Both the position numbers and the translations under genes were made by a program. Shown piece by piece: positions 27,055 through 36,450 of a DNA stretch of 64,000 nucleotides; the first letter of the stretch is position 1; each line of letters begins with the position of its first letter. Source of the stretch: Lewinellaceae bacterium (GTDB taxonomy: Bacteria > Bacteroidota > Bacteroidia > Chitinophagales > Saprospiraceae); the NCBI GenBank assembly GCA_016712415.1, contig JADJRC010000002.1, forward strand, positions 599,815 to 663,814, given 5' to 3'. The notes under the pieces were generated by a model. The model searched no databases. It saw only the letters and a program-made list of their open reading frames with translations, and was not told the origin of the DNA.

Positions 27055-28533
27055 ATGCGATTATCAAACCTTTGGCACGTATTGAACGTCAAGCCGTTGA
27101 TCATTGTGCTGGTATTTATCCCGGTATTAAGCGTATTCATGCATTGGCGGGCGTTTGACGTCGATTTGGTGAGTACTCACGTATGGCGCCAGGCCCAAAC
27201 GCAGTCTACGATCATTTCCTTTTACGAAGAGGATTTTAACATACTGAATCCGCGTCAAAATGCGCGGGGAGGCAATGACGGCATATTCCGCATGGAATTC
27301 CCCATTATGCAGTGGGGTTTCGCCTGTTTTTACAAGTTATTTGGCAACCACCTTATCATCAGCCGTATCCTGACCTTTTTGCTGGGGCTGTGTTCCGTTT
27401 GGGGAATGTACGTGCTTGCACGGGCTTTAATCAGGGAAAAAACGGCGGCGTTGGCCACTGCATGGGCGTTCAACTTTTCACCGGCTTTTTTTTACTATAC
27501 CGTTAATCCGTTGCCCGACAACTTCGCCCTGTGTTGCGGCATCTGGGGAATAGCGTTTTTTTTCCGGTGGCATGAAAAACCGGCCACCCGTTACCTGCTG
27601 CTTACCGGACTGTTTTTGAGCCTTGCTGCGTTGGCCAAATTGCCTTTCGTACTTTATTTTATTATCCCGGTCGTTCCTGCCCTGCTTGATTTTTGGCAAG
27701 ATGGCAAAGTTGCTGTCGGCCGAAGGCGTATATGGATTGCTCTATTATTCCTGATTCCGCCGGCCGCATGGTATGCATGGGTAATACCCGGCTGGAGCGG
27801 TAATGGTATTGTGGAGGGGATATCGGCGGAAGGGGTATCGATGAGACTGATTTTCGGATATATGCTCGATAATCTGGTCTCTGTTTTGCCGGAAATGTTG
27901 CTTAATTATGCTGCTGTTCCGTTTTTTATTGCAGGGTTGTATTTGTTGTTCAAGGAGCAAAAGTACCGGGACAGGCGGGTCATCCCAATGGCGGCGTGTG
28001 GAATGGCAGTGGTCGCCTATTTTATTTTCGAAATAAACATGATCGCCAATGTGCACGATTACTATTTATTCCCCTTCATGCCTTTCTTGTTTATACTGGT
28101 AGGCTTCGGGGCATGGCGCATCCTGCGAAGCAGAAATTCATGGTGGTCTGGTCTTGCCAAATTGCTTCTTATAGCACTGCCGCTGACAGCATTCCTGAGA
28201 ATGCAGGTGCGCTGGGACGTGGAAAATCCGGGTTTTAACAAAGACTGGCTGGATAACAAAACCGCTTTACGTGCGGCCGCGCCCAAAAACACACTGTGCG
28301 TAGTGGGCAACGATCTTTCTTATTGTATCTATTTCTATTATATTGATAAGAAAGGCTGGCCATTCGGCGCAGACAGGCTCAATGCCGAACAACTCAACCA
28401 AATGATCGGTGAAGGCGCCCGTTATTTATATTCCGACAGCCGTACGATTGACGAAAACAAGGACATCGTGCCGCTGCTCGACAGCCTTATCCTGGAAAAG
28501 GGATCAGTTCGGGTCTTCCGGCTAAAACAGTAA
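27055..28533 (+). CDS. Glycosyltransferase family 39 (ArnT/PMT-like) integral membrane protein
   Basis: 492 residues from ATG 27055; a TTG 21 bases earlier is in frame but less likely. At least ten hydrophobic segments. The first loop has FDVDLVSTHVWRQAQTQSTI, with the acidic residue and WR(Q)AQ motif seen in many Bacteroidota GT39 or GT83-like enzymes, then FRMEFPIMQWG. They move sugars from polyprenyl-phosphate donors at the periplasmic face. The substrate is unknown; no envelope sugar cluster is adjacent. Confidence 0.75.
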   Translation: MRLSNLWHVLNVKPLIIVLVFIPVLSVFMHWRAFDVDLVSTHVWRQAQTQSTIISFYEEDFNILNPRQNARGGNDGIFRMEFPIMQWGFACFYKLFGNHLIISRILTFLLGLCSVWGMYVLARALIREKTAALATAWAFNFSPAFFYYTVNPLPDNFALCCGIWGIAFFFRWHEKPATRYLLLTGLFLSLAALAKLPFVLYFIIPVVPALLDFWQDGKVAVGRRRIWIALLFLIPPAAWYAWVIPGWSGNGIVEGISAEGVSMRLIFGYMLDNLVSVLPEMLLNYAAVPFFIAGLYLLFKEQKYRDRRVIPMAACGMAVVAYFIFEINMIANVHDYYLFPFMPFLFILVGFGAWRILRSRNSWWSGLAKLLLIALPLTAFLRMQVRWDVENPGFNKDWLDNKTALRAAAPKNTLCVVGNDLSYCIYFYYIDKKGWPFGADRLNAEQLNQMIGEGARYLYSDSRTIDENKDIVPLLDSLILEKGSVRVFRLKQ

Positions 28534-28610
28534 CCCGTTCATTTTCAGGAAAAAACGTGTTGTTTCCTATTAATTTCCCTATTTTTGCAGCGGCATAAAC
28601 ACACCATTCC

Positions 28611-29276
28611 ATGCCCATTGATCTGCTTTTTATTGCTGCATTTGGTCTTGGCTTCCGGCACGGATACACACAGGGCATTATCAACACAGTGTTCAACATG
28701 CTGGCCTACCTGTTCGGCATTGTCCTGGCTTTTAAGATCACGCCCACCACGACCAATATACTGGAGAGCCTCTTCAACTCGAAAAGCCCGGGCATGTTCA
28801 TCGTGGCTTTTCTGGTCAACATGGGACTCATCATGTTTATGCTGCGCGCTGCGGCAAGCGCCATCGAAAAAACCCTCCAGGCGGTGTACCTGGGCTTTTT
28901 CAACCGCGTATTGGGCGGCGCGATCATGGCGGCGCTGTCTATCCTGATCTACAGTATTTTGTTGTGGTTTACGGTGAAGGTCGGCTTCATCAATGATGCC
29001 ACCATTGCCCAATCGCGCAGCTATCCTATTCTGAAAGACCTGCCCGGCCAGGCAAAGGATGTGGCCATCCGGTTTAAACCTTTTGCCACAGAACTGTGGG
29101 ACTCTTCCCTGAAATGGATGGATGAACTCGATCAGTACGGCCTGAAAAAGACAGAGACCGAACCCAAAATGTACCAGGTGCCCGAAGACGGCAAAACCGG
29201 CATCGAAACGGAGCCCGAGCAAAATACCAATCCGCGACAACCCTCTGCCGCCGACAACGGCGGCATCGAGGAATAA
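28611..29276 (+). CDS. CvpA family membrane protein
   Basis: 221 residues with four membrane segments. CvpA features: LLFIAAFGLGFRHGYTQGII at the start, a glycine-rich first helix and FFNRVLGGAIMAALSILIY. The C-terminal ~70 residues are soluble and acidic. CvpA was named for colicin V production; homologues matter for envelope stress tolerance but the molecular role is not settled. It is followed 34 bases later by the pabA-like gene. Confidence 0.85.
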   Translation: MPIDLLFIAAFGLGFRHGYTQGIINTVFNMLAYLFGIVLAFKITPTTTNILESLFNSKSPGMFIVAFLVNMGLIMFMLRAAASAIEKTLQAVYLGFFNRVLGGAIMAALSILIYSILLWFTVKVGFINDATIAQSRSYPILKDLPGQAKDVAIRFKPFATELWDSSLKWMDELDQYGLKKTETEPKMYQVPEDGKTGIETEPEQNTNPRQPSAADNGGIEE

Positions 29277-29310
29277 CCCCTCCTTTGTCCTCCAGGCGGA
29301 GGATACTGCT

Positions 29311-29907
29311 ATGAAAATCCTCCTGCTGGACAACTACGATTCCTTTACCTACAACCTGTACGATTACCTGTTGCAAACCGGCGCCGACTGCCTTGTGGTC
29401 CGCAACGATGCCCTGACCCTCGATACCTTTTGCGAACTGGATGTCGATGCCGTCGTATTGTCGCCCGGACCCAAACGCCCCTCCGATGCAGGGGTGATGC
29501 CTGATCTGATTCGTCGTTACCACCGCGACATCCCGATGCTCGGGGTTTGCCTGGGCCACCAGGCGTTGGGTGAGTTTTTCGGGGCCCGGCTCATCAGGGC
29601 CGAATTGCCGATGCACGGAAAAACCACACTGGTACACCATAACCACCACCCCTTGTTTGAAGGCATACCGGAGCAGTTCACGGCCATGCGCTACCATTCC
29701 CTATTGCTTGAATCGCTCGACGGAACGCCGTTGGACTGTATTGCCCGCACCGGCGCCGGCGAGATCATGGCACTGGCGCACCGCGACCTGCCGCTCACGG
29801 GCGTTCAGTTCCATCCCGAATCGATCCTGACGGATTATGGGTTGCAAATGCTGAAAAACTGGATAAAAATTGCGTCGTTTGCCGGTAGTTTACCCACAAC
29901 CCTCTGA
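29311..29907 (+). CDS. pabA: Glutamine amidotransferase of anthranilate / aminodeoxychorismate synthase
   Basis: 198 residues. Class I amidotransferase triad visible: nucleophile Cys in LGVCLGHQALGE (~residue 75), His and Glu in GVQFHPESILT (~170). The N-terminus ILLLDNYDSFTYNLYDYL is diagnostic of the TrpG/PabA group. It supplies ammonia to a chorismate-using partner (TrpE or PabB), which is not in this window. Without the partner, TrpG and PabA cannot be separated; absence of trp genes nearby slightly favours PabA. Confidence 0.88.
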   Translation: MKILLLDNYDSFTYNLYDYLLQTGADCLVVRNDALTLDTFCELDVDAVVLSPGPKRPSDAGVMPDLIRRYHRDIPMLGVCLGHQALGEFFGARLIRAELPMHGKTTLVHHNHHPLFEGIPEQFTAMRYHSLLLESLDGTPLDCIARTGAGEIMALAHRDLPLTGVQFHPESILTDYGLQMLKNWIKIASFAGSLPTTL

Positions 29908-29913
29908 CGTGTT

Positions 29914-30600
29914 ATGAAGTCGTACCGCTTATACCTTTTTCTGTTTGTTGCCGTCGCCTACCTGATCAGCAGCGTAGTAGAGCAACGAACCATGGTGTTG
30001 ATAACCAAGCCGCTGCTGATGCCGACCCTGGCGTGGTGGATGGTGGATGGCATAGCGCAATCTTCCGCGCGTTTTCTCTGGCGCTCGGTTTTGGCCGGGC
30101 TGGGGTTCTCAACGATTGGCGATGTGTTTATGATGTTTGCCGACGGATCGCACGGCGCACTGTTTTTCCTGCTGGGATTGGGCGCATTTCTGTTCACCCA
30201 TTTGTCCTACATCGGCGGATTTACGTCTGTTGCAGGATTTGGCAAGGGGTTTCTGCAACGCAATCCGGTTTGGGTGTTGCCATTCCTTGCCTTTCTGGGC
30301 TCCTTTGTCTGGTGGCTCTGGCCGGGCATTCCTGTGGGCATGCGCACCCCCGTAAGCATATACGCCGCCGTTATCACAACAATGGTGCTGAGCATCGTCA
30401 ACCTGAAGGGTCGGTTAAAACAACCGGTATTCGTACAAATGCTCTTCGGCGGCCTGCTTTTTATGCTTTCTGACAGCCTGATTGCTGCACAAAAATTCAG
30501 CAATGCCCTGCAAGGCGCTGGGCTGGCTATCATGATTACTTATATCGCCGGACAGTTCCTGATTGTAAAAGGCGTGCGGGAAACAGACGGCGGGCGGTAG
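29914..30600 (+). CDS. YhhN / TMEM86 family lysoplasmalogenase-like membrane protein
   Basis: 228 residues, about eight membrane helices. Family marks: LITKPLLMPTLAWWM near residue 30, GDVFMMF (the Asp of the GD motif), FLFTHLSYIGGF and LSDSLIAAQKF. Animal TMEM86 hydrolyses the vinyl ether of lysoplasmalogens; bacterial activity is assumed by homology. It starts 6 bases after the pabA-like stop, so it is likely cotranscribed. Its last codons and TAG stop come from a GGCAGT repeat. Confidence 0.85.
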   Translation: MKSYRLYLFLFVAVAYLISSVVEQRTMVLITKPLLMPTLAWWMVDGIAQSSARFLWRSVLAGLGFSTIGDVFMMFADGSHGALFFLLGLGAFLFTHLSYIGGFTSVAGFGKGFLQRNPVWVLPFLAFLGSFVWWLWPGIPVGMRTPVSIYAAVITTMVLSIVNLKGRLKQPVFVQMLFGGLLFMLSDSLIAAQKFSNALQGAGLAIMITYIAGQFLIVKGVRETDGGR

Positions 30601-30680
30601 GCAGTTGGCAGTGGGCCAGTTGGCAGTAGCAGTGGGCAGTGGCAGTAGGCAGTAGCAGTGGCGGTGGGCAGTTAGTGGCT
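30592..30680 (+). repeat. GGCAGT-type repeat array at the 3' end of the YhhN gene
   Basis: About a dozen imperfect copies of GGCAGT, GCAGTA or GGCAGTTG. The YhhN stop TAG (30598-30600) lies inside. The rest of the gap to 30926 is AT-richer and shows nothing recognisable apart from a weak TATCTTTA box near 30806. Confidence 0.75.
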
Positions 30681-30926
30681 ATTGTTGTTATTGCTTGGGA
30701 GTACTTGAAGGGGATCGTGTAAACGTCAGAATCAGTTGAATTGGGAGTGTTCAATATTCTGTGTCAAAATTCAGATGAAATTTCTTAATTGTCTCATTTT
30801 CATATCTTTATAAACACCTGGTTTGACGTAAAACATCGGTTTTTGAACATACGCGTTGAATTGGCAACGGCTTTCATAAAGTAGTTAAAAAAGCATTGAG
30901 GATAATACCCCAAATGACCCTGCCCA

Positions 30927-30977
30927 AAGCCACTGCCACTGCCAACTGCCACTGCCTACTGCCTACCGCCTGCTGCC
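30927..30977 (-). repeat. GGCAGT-type repeat array at the 3' end of lgt
   Basis: Minus-strand reading GGCGGTAGGCAGTAGGCAGT and further copies. It encodes the last lgt residues (AAGGRQ) and its TAG stop. It is inverted relative to the array at 30592-30680, as expected for two convergent genes each carrying a sense-oriented copy. Confidence 0.75.
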
Positions 30978-32152
30978 TTATTCGTTTTCCACACATAAAT
31001 GCCCCCGGCAACGCTGATCAGGAAGAGAACGATCGATATGATCTCCGCCTGGGTCAGTTGTATACCCATCACCTTGTGCACGACGTTGACGCGGATTTTT
31101 TCGATCAGAAACCGCTCGATCGCGATGAGGGCCAGGTAAATGAAAAAAAGCATGCCAGGGATGGTAATGCGTTTGCGCAGCGGCCACAGAATGGCGAATA
31201 CAACCGCCATCATGAGCGTTTCGTAAAACGGGGTGGGGTATACCGGCTGAGCCAGTTGCATGCAATACTCCCAGCTGCAATCGGGCATGGGGACGTTGGG
31301 GTTGAGCGGCTCCGTATAGGTAATGTCCAGTACGTTGTGCGGGTACCGGTACGCCCACATCCAGTCGGGCAGAAACGATAATATGTCCGGTTTGGGGTTG
31401 TTGTTTACGATGCCCCAGTCGCCGTCGCCGGCCATCTGGCAACCGATGCGGCCCACGCCATAGCCCGCCGTCAGGGCAGGCGCTACGGCATCGGCCGATG
31501 GCCAGAACGGTATTTTGTGGTGCCTGAGATAGACGACCACTGCGACGAAGCCGAGCAGCAGGCCGCCGAAAAAAGCCAGCCCGCCACCGGAAGTGAGCGA
31601 TCCGATGGGGTCCCGCAAAAAAGCCTGCCAGTTGTCGAACAGGTCGAAAACCTTGGCGCCGACGATCCCGCCGACAGCAGCCCAGATCGTTATTTCGCTG
31701 ATCCGGTCGTGCGGCCACACCGTTACTTCCTTCGATACGGGTGGGTTTTTGCGCTTGCGATGGGCATCCCACCAGGTCAGCACGGCGAAAAACACCGCAC
31801 CGAACAGCCCGGCCTGCCAATGCAGTTTGGTTGAAAGAATGATCGGCGCCGGATCGTGTTTGAAGACATCAAAATGCTGGACGGCATACACGCCTTTTCC
31901 AAACAGCAGCAGACCGACCAGGGCATTCGACAAAATATCGGACATCGAAGCAGGTTCACCTTCCGTGACCGTCACCTTGGCCGATTGGAAGAACCCTTCC
32001 TTCGACTTGCGTTTGAGTTCGTGGTAATACACCACTGCACTGACGATGAAGGCGATGGCCAGCATAAAACCGAAGGTTTTGATCATCGAAAGCCAGTTGT
32101 CCGGCTGTGTTCCGAGAATGGCATGTGCGATATAGGAGAAATCGGGATACAT
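30956..32152 (-). CDS. lgt: Prolipoprotein diacylglyceryl transferase
   Basis: 398 residues, longer than the ~270-290 of proteobacterial Lgt because of an extended N-terminal and middle region, as often in Bacteroidota. The signature is present: YGVGRIGCQMAGDGDWG (~residue 238) with the catalytic Arg and the GxGD loop, and RYPHNVLDITY. It transfers diacylglycerol from phosphatidylglycerol to the lipobox Cys of prelipoproteins in the inner membrane. The C-terminal AAGGRQ and stop are supplied by the repeat at 30927-30977. Stands alone on its strand. Confidence 0.93.
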   Translation of the reverse strand: MYPDFSYIAHAILGTQPDNWLSMIKTFGFMLAIAFIVSAVVYYHELKRKSKEGFFQSAKVTVTEGEPASMSDILSNALVGLLLFGKGVYAVQHFDVFKHDPAPIILSTKLHWQAGLFGAVFFAVLTWWDAHRKRKNPPVSKEVTVWPHDRISEITIWAAVGGIVGAKVFDLFDNWQAFLRDPIGSLTSGGGLAFFGGLLLGFVAVVVYLRHHKIPFWPSADAVAPALTAGYGVGRIGCQMAGDGDWGIVNNNPKPDILSFLPDWMWAYRYPHNVLDITYTEPLNPNVPMPDCSWEYCMQLAQPVYPTPFYETLMMAVVFAILWPLRKRITIPGMLFFIYLALIAIERFLIEKIRVNVVHKVMGIQLTQAEIISIVLFLISVAGGIYVWKTNKAAGGRQ

Positions 32153-32241
32153 GAGTGCAGGGTGTGATCGTAAATATTTGAAAACCAGTTTTTTGCGAAA
32201 AAAATCAGGGCAAAGATAAAAAAGGGCGGCAGGGTAAAACC

Positions 32242-33696
32242 TTATTTTAACGGGCCTTTTATTTCATATAGCCTCCAGCCACCCTCAAAAGCGTCCGATT
32301 CTGACAATTCATAATTGCTTTTGGCCAGTTCCCAGTTGAGCATAGGGGCTTGTCCTGACCATTGCTGTTGCAGTCCGGCTTCGTTGAAAAGAATAAAACT
32401 GCCCGGCGGGAAAGCGCTATATTGTTTTTCCCAAAGGCTGTTGATCCGAACGTTTTTCAGGTAACTGTGCAGCGCTATATCAAGATCAAAGGCAAACAAG
32501 ACGGCGCCGGACGGGAGTCGCCGCTGCAGGGTTGTTGCAATAGTGGTCTCCAGGTGGTTTCGGGCGACGACGGGGCGGATAAACCAGATGCCGGACAGCA
32601 TTTGCACGGCGATGGTTGTGCCGATGATGCTGTAGGTCAGGCGTTTGAAAAAATAGGAACCATAGGCAAACAGTCGGTCCCAGGCGGGGAAAAACAGCAT
32701 CAGCAAAACGGCATAAGCGGGTAGCAGGTAGCGCAGGTTCTGGTGTGGAATACCGCCCAGAAACAACAGGTACAACACCAGGCTCCCGGCCAGGATTTTT
32801 TTGGAGGTCAGGTGCAAATCTGTTTTTTTCGATAACAATAATAACCCGGGCAGTGCCAGGCAAAAGGCGGGATGCGCCAGCGGAAACAGAATATACAGGC
32901 CATTGGGTAGCGTATATGCCGCCGTGCCGTTCGAATTGCTGAAGGCGCCGCGGAACAGGTTGAGCGCCGACCAGTCCTGCAAAAGCGAATGATCCAGCAC
33001 AGTGCCCGGCAGGCCGGCTCTGAACCAAAAATGCGGAATAAGGGCCAGGCCGGCGGCTCCTATACATACCAGGGCAAACGCCCAGCGCCTGTTGTTGAGC
33101 AAATATACCCCAACTGCAAGCATGACGGGCAGGATCAGGGCAGCCATTGAGAAGCGGGTAATCAGGGCGAGACCGGCAAAAAAGGCCGCACCGGCTGCTG
33201 TCCCGATTTTGCCGGTCTCCAGAACCCGGAGTCCGTGTGCCAGTGCCGCCATCGTCATTGCAAGCCCCAGGGCGTCAGACATGACAGTCAGTCCGGCGCG
33301 CAAAAAACAGGGCGCTAATGCCAGTCCGACACCCGCAAACACGAGGCGACTTTCCATCCGCGCACCGGGGGTGAGTACCAGCAGGCAGCGGTTGAAAAAA
33401 TACAGCGCCACGCCCGCCGACAAGGCAGATACGACCTGCAAGGCCGCGACCGCATTCAGCCCGGCAACCTGAAAAAGCGCCCCGGCCAGTGGATATCCGA
33501 TGGCAAACTCGGCGTCGCCCCGACCCGCATGGACATATGGCAACCCTTGCAACAGATCGAAGCAGGCCCTGCTCAAACGCAGGTACTCATGCGCATCCTG
33601 GCCGTATAATCCGTTGAAAGAGAGCGCTATGGCAATAGCGGCAAGCGCGATTACTGTTACGGCCGGCAGGGAACGCAGAAAATGGAGAGGTTGCAT
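32242..33696 (-). CDS. Polytopic membrane protein, GT39/PMT-like glycosyltransferase family
   Basis: 484 residues, about eleven hydrophobic segments. The first loop has GQDAHEYLRLSRACFDLLQG with an Asp near the membrane and a later AEFAIGYPLAGAL, which resembles GT-C type transferases acting on lipid-linked sugars. The C-terminal ~130 residues are soluble. No sequence motif fixes a donor or acceptor. It is 89 bases past the lgt start on the same strand. A mannosyl- or arabinosyl-type role is speculation. Confidence 0.65.
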   Translation of the reverse strand: MQPLHFLRSLPAVTVIALAAIAIALSFNGLYGQDAHEYLRLSRACFDLLQGLPYVHAGRGDAEFAIGYPLAGALFQVAGLNAVAALQVVSALSAGVALYFFNRCLLVLTPGARMESRLVFAGVGLALAPCFLRAGLTVMSDALGLAMTMAALAHGLRVLETGKIGTAAGAAFFAGLALITRFSMAALILPVMLAVGVYLLNNRRWAFALVCIGAAGLALIPHFWFRAGLPGTVLDHSLLQDWSALNLFRGAFSNSNGTAAYTLPNGLYILFPLAHPAFCLALPGLLLLSKKTDLHLTSKKILAGSLVLYLLFLGGIPHQNLRYLLPAYAVLLMLFFPAWDRLFAYGSYFFKRLTYSIIGTTIAVQMLSGIWFIRPVVARNHLETTIATTLQRRLPSGAVLFAFDLDIALHSYLKNVRINSLWEKQYSAFPPGSFILFNEAGLQQQWSGQAPMLNWELAKSNYELSESDAFEGGWRLYEIKGPLK

Positions 33697-33833
33697 GAAA
33701 CTGTTTTATGGCTATCGCCGGCAGACTTATTTGCAAAAGAAAGCCGTGCAAGACCGTATGCATGTATTAAACTTGCCCGGCAAAAATAGCATCCCTTTGG
33801 CACTCATCACTCGCAACCCTCCACTCGCTACGC

Positions 33834-34976
33834 ATGGCTAAAAAAGTAATGGTCAGCGGATGTTTCGATCTGCTGCACAGCGGACACGTGGCATTTCTGC
33901 AGGAAGCCGCCCGGATGGGCGACCTGTATGTATGCATCGGCTCCGACGAAAACGTCCACCAACTCAAGGGCCGCTACCCGGTCAATCCCCAGGAAGAACG
34001 CCGGTTCATGCTCGATGCATTGTCGTGCGTTCACTGTGTCCGGGTAAACCGCGGCATGGGCATACTCGATTTTACAAGCGAACTGGAGGAGGTCAGTCCG
34101 GATATATTTTTTGTAAATGAAGACGGCCACACACCGGCAAAGGAGGCCTTGTGCAAAGACCGGGGCATTGAATACGTCGTATCGCACCGTATTCCGCCGC
34201 AAAACCTGCCGCAGCGCAGCACTACTTCGCTGCGGATCGAGTGTACCATTCCCTACCGCATCGATCTGGCCGGCGGCTGGCTCGACCAGCCCTGGGTATC
34301 GTGCCATCATCCCGGACCCGTGCTTACGGTCAGCATAGAGCCCAATTTCGACTTCAACGACCGCAGCGGAATGGCCACCAGCACCCGAGAGAAGGCCATC
34401 GAACTGTGGAAAACCGCCCTGCCCTCCGGCAACCGCGAACAACTGGCGCAGACGCTGTTTGCTTTTGAAAACCCGCCCGGCACCAGCGAGATTTCAGGCT
34501 CACAGGATGCCATTGGTATTGTATTCCCCGGACTGAACAAACTGCATTACCAGGGCAACTACTGGCCCGAAGTCATCGAAAGCGTACACGATGAGCAAAT
34601 TCTCGCGTGGCTGGAGCAACACCTGTACCTCGTCACCCTTGGGCCGCGAATACAAGGCTATAATGTACTCTCCGATACCCGTATCACGGCGGAAGGCGCC
34701 CAGGCGCTCGCCGATGCCGCCAACAACTGCTGGGATGCCCTGCTGGCGCAAGACATCCACGCTTTCGGCGACAGATTCAGGCGTTCGTTCGAAGCCCAGG
34801 TCGCTATGTTTCCGAACATGGCCGGCGAGGCCATATTCGATATGATCGACCAGTACCGCGATCATGCCCTGGGCTGGAAACTCAGCGGTGCAGGCGGCGG
34901 CGGTTATCTGATCCTGGTATCCGAGCAGCCGGTGGAGCGGGCGATACAGGTGAAGATCAGGCGGAAAGGATCCTGA
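33834..34976 (+). CDS. Fusion of cytidylyltransferase-like and GHMP kinase-like domains
   Basis: 380 residues. Residues 1-135 form a nucleotidyltransferase of the HxGH class: VSGCFDLLHSGHVAFLQEAA and YVCIGSDENVHQLKGRYPV, close to glycerol-3-phosphate or ethanolamine-phosphate cytidylyltransferases, with RSTTSLR at the end. Residues ~142-380 resemble GHMP sugar kinases: PYRIDLAGGWLDQPWV, SGSQDAIGIVFPGLN and WKLSGAGGGGYLIL. The usual GLGSSxx ATP loop is not seen and the half is ~100 residues short, so kinase activity is doubtful. A sugar or polyol phosphate activation role is inferred. It ends directly against the opposite-strand YHYH gene. Confidence 0.72.
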   Translation: MAKKVMVSGCFDLLHSGHVAFLQEAARMGDLYVCIGSDENVHQLKGRYPVNPQEERRFMLDALSCVHCVRVNRGMGILDFTSELEEVSPDIFFVNEDGHTPAKEALCKDRGIEYVVSHRIPPQNLPQRSTTSLRIECTIPYRIDLAGGWLDQPWVSCHHPGPVLTVSIEPNFDFNDRSGMATSTREKAIELWKTALPSGNREQLAQTLFAFENPPGTSEISGSQDAIGIVFPGLNKLHYQGNYWPEVIESVHDEQILAWLEQHLYLVTLGPRIQGYNVLSDTRITAEGAQALADAANNCWDALLAQDIHAFGDRFRRSFEAQVAMFPNMAGEAIFDMIDQYRDHALGWKLSGAGGGGYLILVSEQPVERAIQVKIRRKGS

Positions 34977-36365
34977 CTACCGGCTGATCAAAATCTTAAC
35001 CGTCTTCTTCGATTTGCCATCCGACAAAGTCAGGATATAGGCGCCGTTGTACAACGTCTCCGTTTCCAAATGACAGATGGTGCTGCCCTGGTAGAAGTCT
35101 TTGGACAATACAACCCGGCCACTGAGATCGGCGAGTTCCATCCTCAGCGATTGCTCCAGCATGGTTTTAGATTGCACGATGATCAAATCCGCTCCGGGGT
35201 TGGGGTACACCTGGATATTGGCGCGCTCAATGGCATGGTGGTCTTCCGTAGCGGTTACACCGGTATAGACGGTCGTCGGTTCGTTGATAGCGTTGACACG
35301 CGTCACGCTTTTCACCCCGTAAAAGGTGGGCCCGACGACGTATGGGTAGGTTGAATTCCAGTTTTCATCCACCGTAGCAAAATAACAGTACGTACCGTTG
35401 GGGTATTCGGGCGTTACGCAAAACCGGCCGTTGTGCTGGTCGAGGTAATCGGGTGTTGCCGCCGAGGTCGGGTTGTACTCGTAATCTTCCCGGTACATGC
35501 CCAGTGGAAATACCGCACTTACCGGCGGACCGTCGGTCACATCGGTACCGTTGGCATAATGCGTCCGGACCGTGATGTTGCGCAGCGTGTAACTGGATTT
35601 CATGCGGGTGATGCCGCCTGTGCCGTCGTTATTCTTGTAGCCGTAAGCCCCGTAGATCGGAAAGCCGTCGTAGGCGAATCCCAGTAAAGGTGCGTGTGCG
35701 GTGGAATCGATCACATACAAGCCGTCGGACAGGTACACATCGCACACATTGGAGATAACATTGAGGTCGAGGTTAAAAGCGCTCGGGTTTTGGTGGTGGT
35801 GGTAATTGGTCATGGCAGGGTGCCCTTTGGCGCAGTCGAAGCCCATGCGTTCGGCTACCACGGCGTCGCGGTTCCAAACCCCATTGCCCATGCCGCCCAT
35901 GGGTCCGCCCTGATTGGTACCCGTGTTGATGTTGTACGACACGCCGTCGCGGTAGTCGAACAGCGAAACGCCGTTGATAAACACGCCGATAGTGCCGAGC
36001 GTCGTGGGGGAGGGCGTGCCCGTGTTTTGAACGGGGTTGAGGGTAATCTTGTAAATGTTGTTGTTGTTGGCGCCCTGCGAGGGGTTGCCGTCGAGATACG
36101 GCCCAATGATATATGCCGGGATGCCGCTGCAACTCACGTAAACATTGTCGGCGCTGTACTGCACCGTCTGCACATTGGCAGGATAGTTATCGTTGATGGG
36201 CGTTGAATTGCCCGCGACGTAGTGCCGACCCGTAATGCCGGTCGTGTTGCGCAGCCAGGAGGTGATGGCGGGGTGGGTTTGGGCGAAAGAGATTTTTTCG
36301 ACATGGAAAAATCGTGAGGACGGACTTAGCGCCAGTACGGCGACGCCTAAAAATTCCTTCGACAT
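34977..36365 (-). CDS. Secreted YHYH-domain protein with type IX sorting domain
   Basis: 462 residues from ATG 36365; the open frame is 32 codons longer but MSKEFLGVAVLALSPSS is a better start, though the signal peptide is weak. The YHYH domain is seen in GHPAMTNYHHHQNPSAF, LLGFAYDGFPIYGAYGY and the CDVYLSDGLY region. The C-terminal ~80 residues (IQVYPNPGADLIIVQS, MELADLSGRVVLSKDF, YNGAYILTLSDG) form a Por sorting signal. YHYH proteins are often found with metal or redox genes; His clusters here could bind metal. It is downstream of the MbnP/MbnH-like operon on the same strand, past a repeat-rich gap. Confidence 0.85.
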   Translation of the reverse strand: MSKEFLGVAVLALSPSSRFFHVEKISFAQTHPAITSWLRNTTGITGRHYVAGNSTPINDNYPANVQTVQYSADNVYVSCSGIPAYIIGPYLDGNPSQGANNNNIYKITLNPVQNTGTPSPTTLGTIGVFINGVSLFDYRDGVSYNINTGTNQGGPMGGMGNGVWNRDAVVAERMGFDCAKGHPAMTNYHHHQNPSAFNLDLNVISNVCDVYLSDGLYVIDSTAHAPLLGFAYDGFPIYGAYGYKNNDGTGGITRMKSSYTLRNITVRTHYANGTDVTDGPPVSAVFPLGMYREDYEYNPTSAATPDYLDQHNGRFCVTPEYPNGTYCYFATVDENWNSTYPYVVGPTFYGVKSVTRVNAINEPTTVYTGVTATEDHHAIERANIQVYPNPGADLIIVQSKTMLEQSLRMELADLSGRVVLSKDFYQGSTICHLETETLYNGAYILTLSDGKSKKTVKILISR

Positions 36366-36450
36366 GGGAGGGAAAAACTGGTATGTTCGCGGAAAGATCA
36401 GGTTGTTTCGGGGTTTGGACGACGGGTGCGGGAAAATCCTTCGGTGGTGG

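Noticed and set aside
34977..34980. Overlap or shared terminator between the fusion gene and the YHYH gene
   Set aside because: The stops abut with no space, but no hairpin with a T run is visible at the junction.
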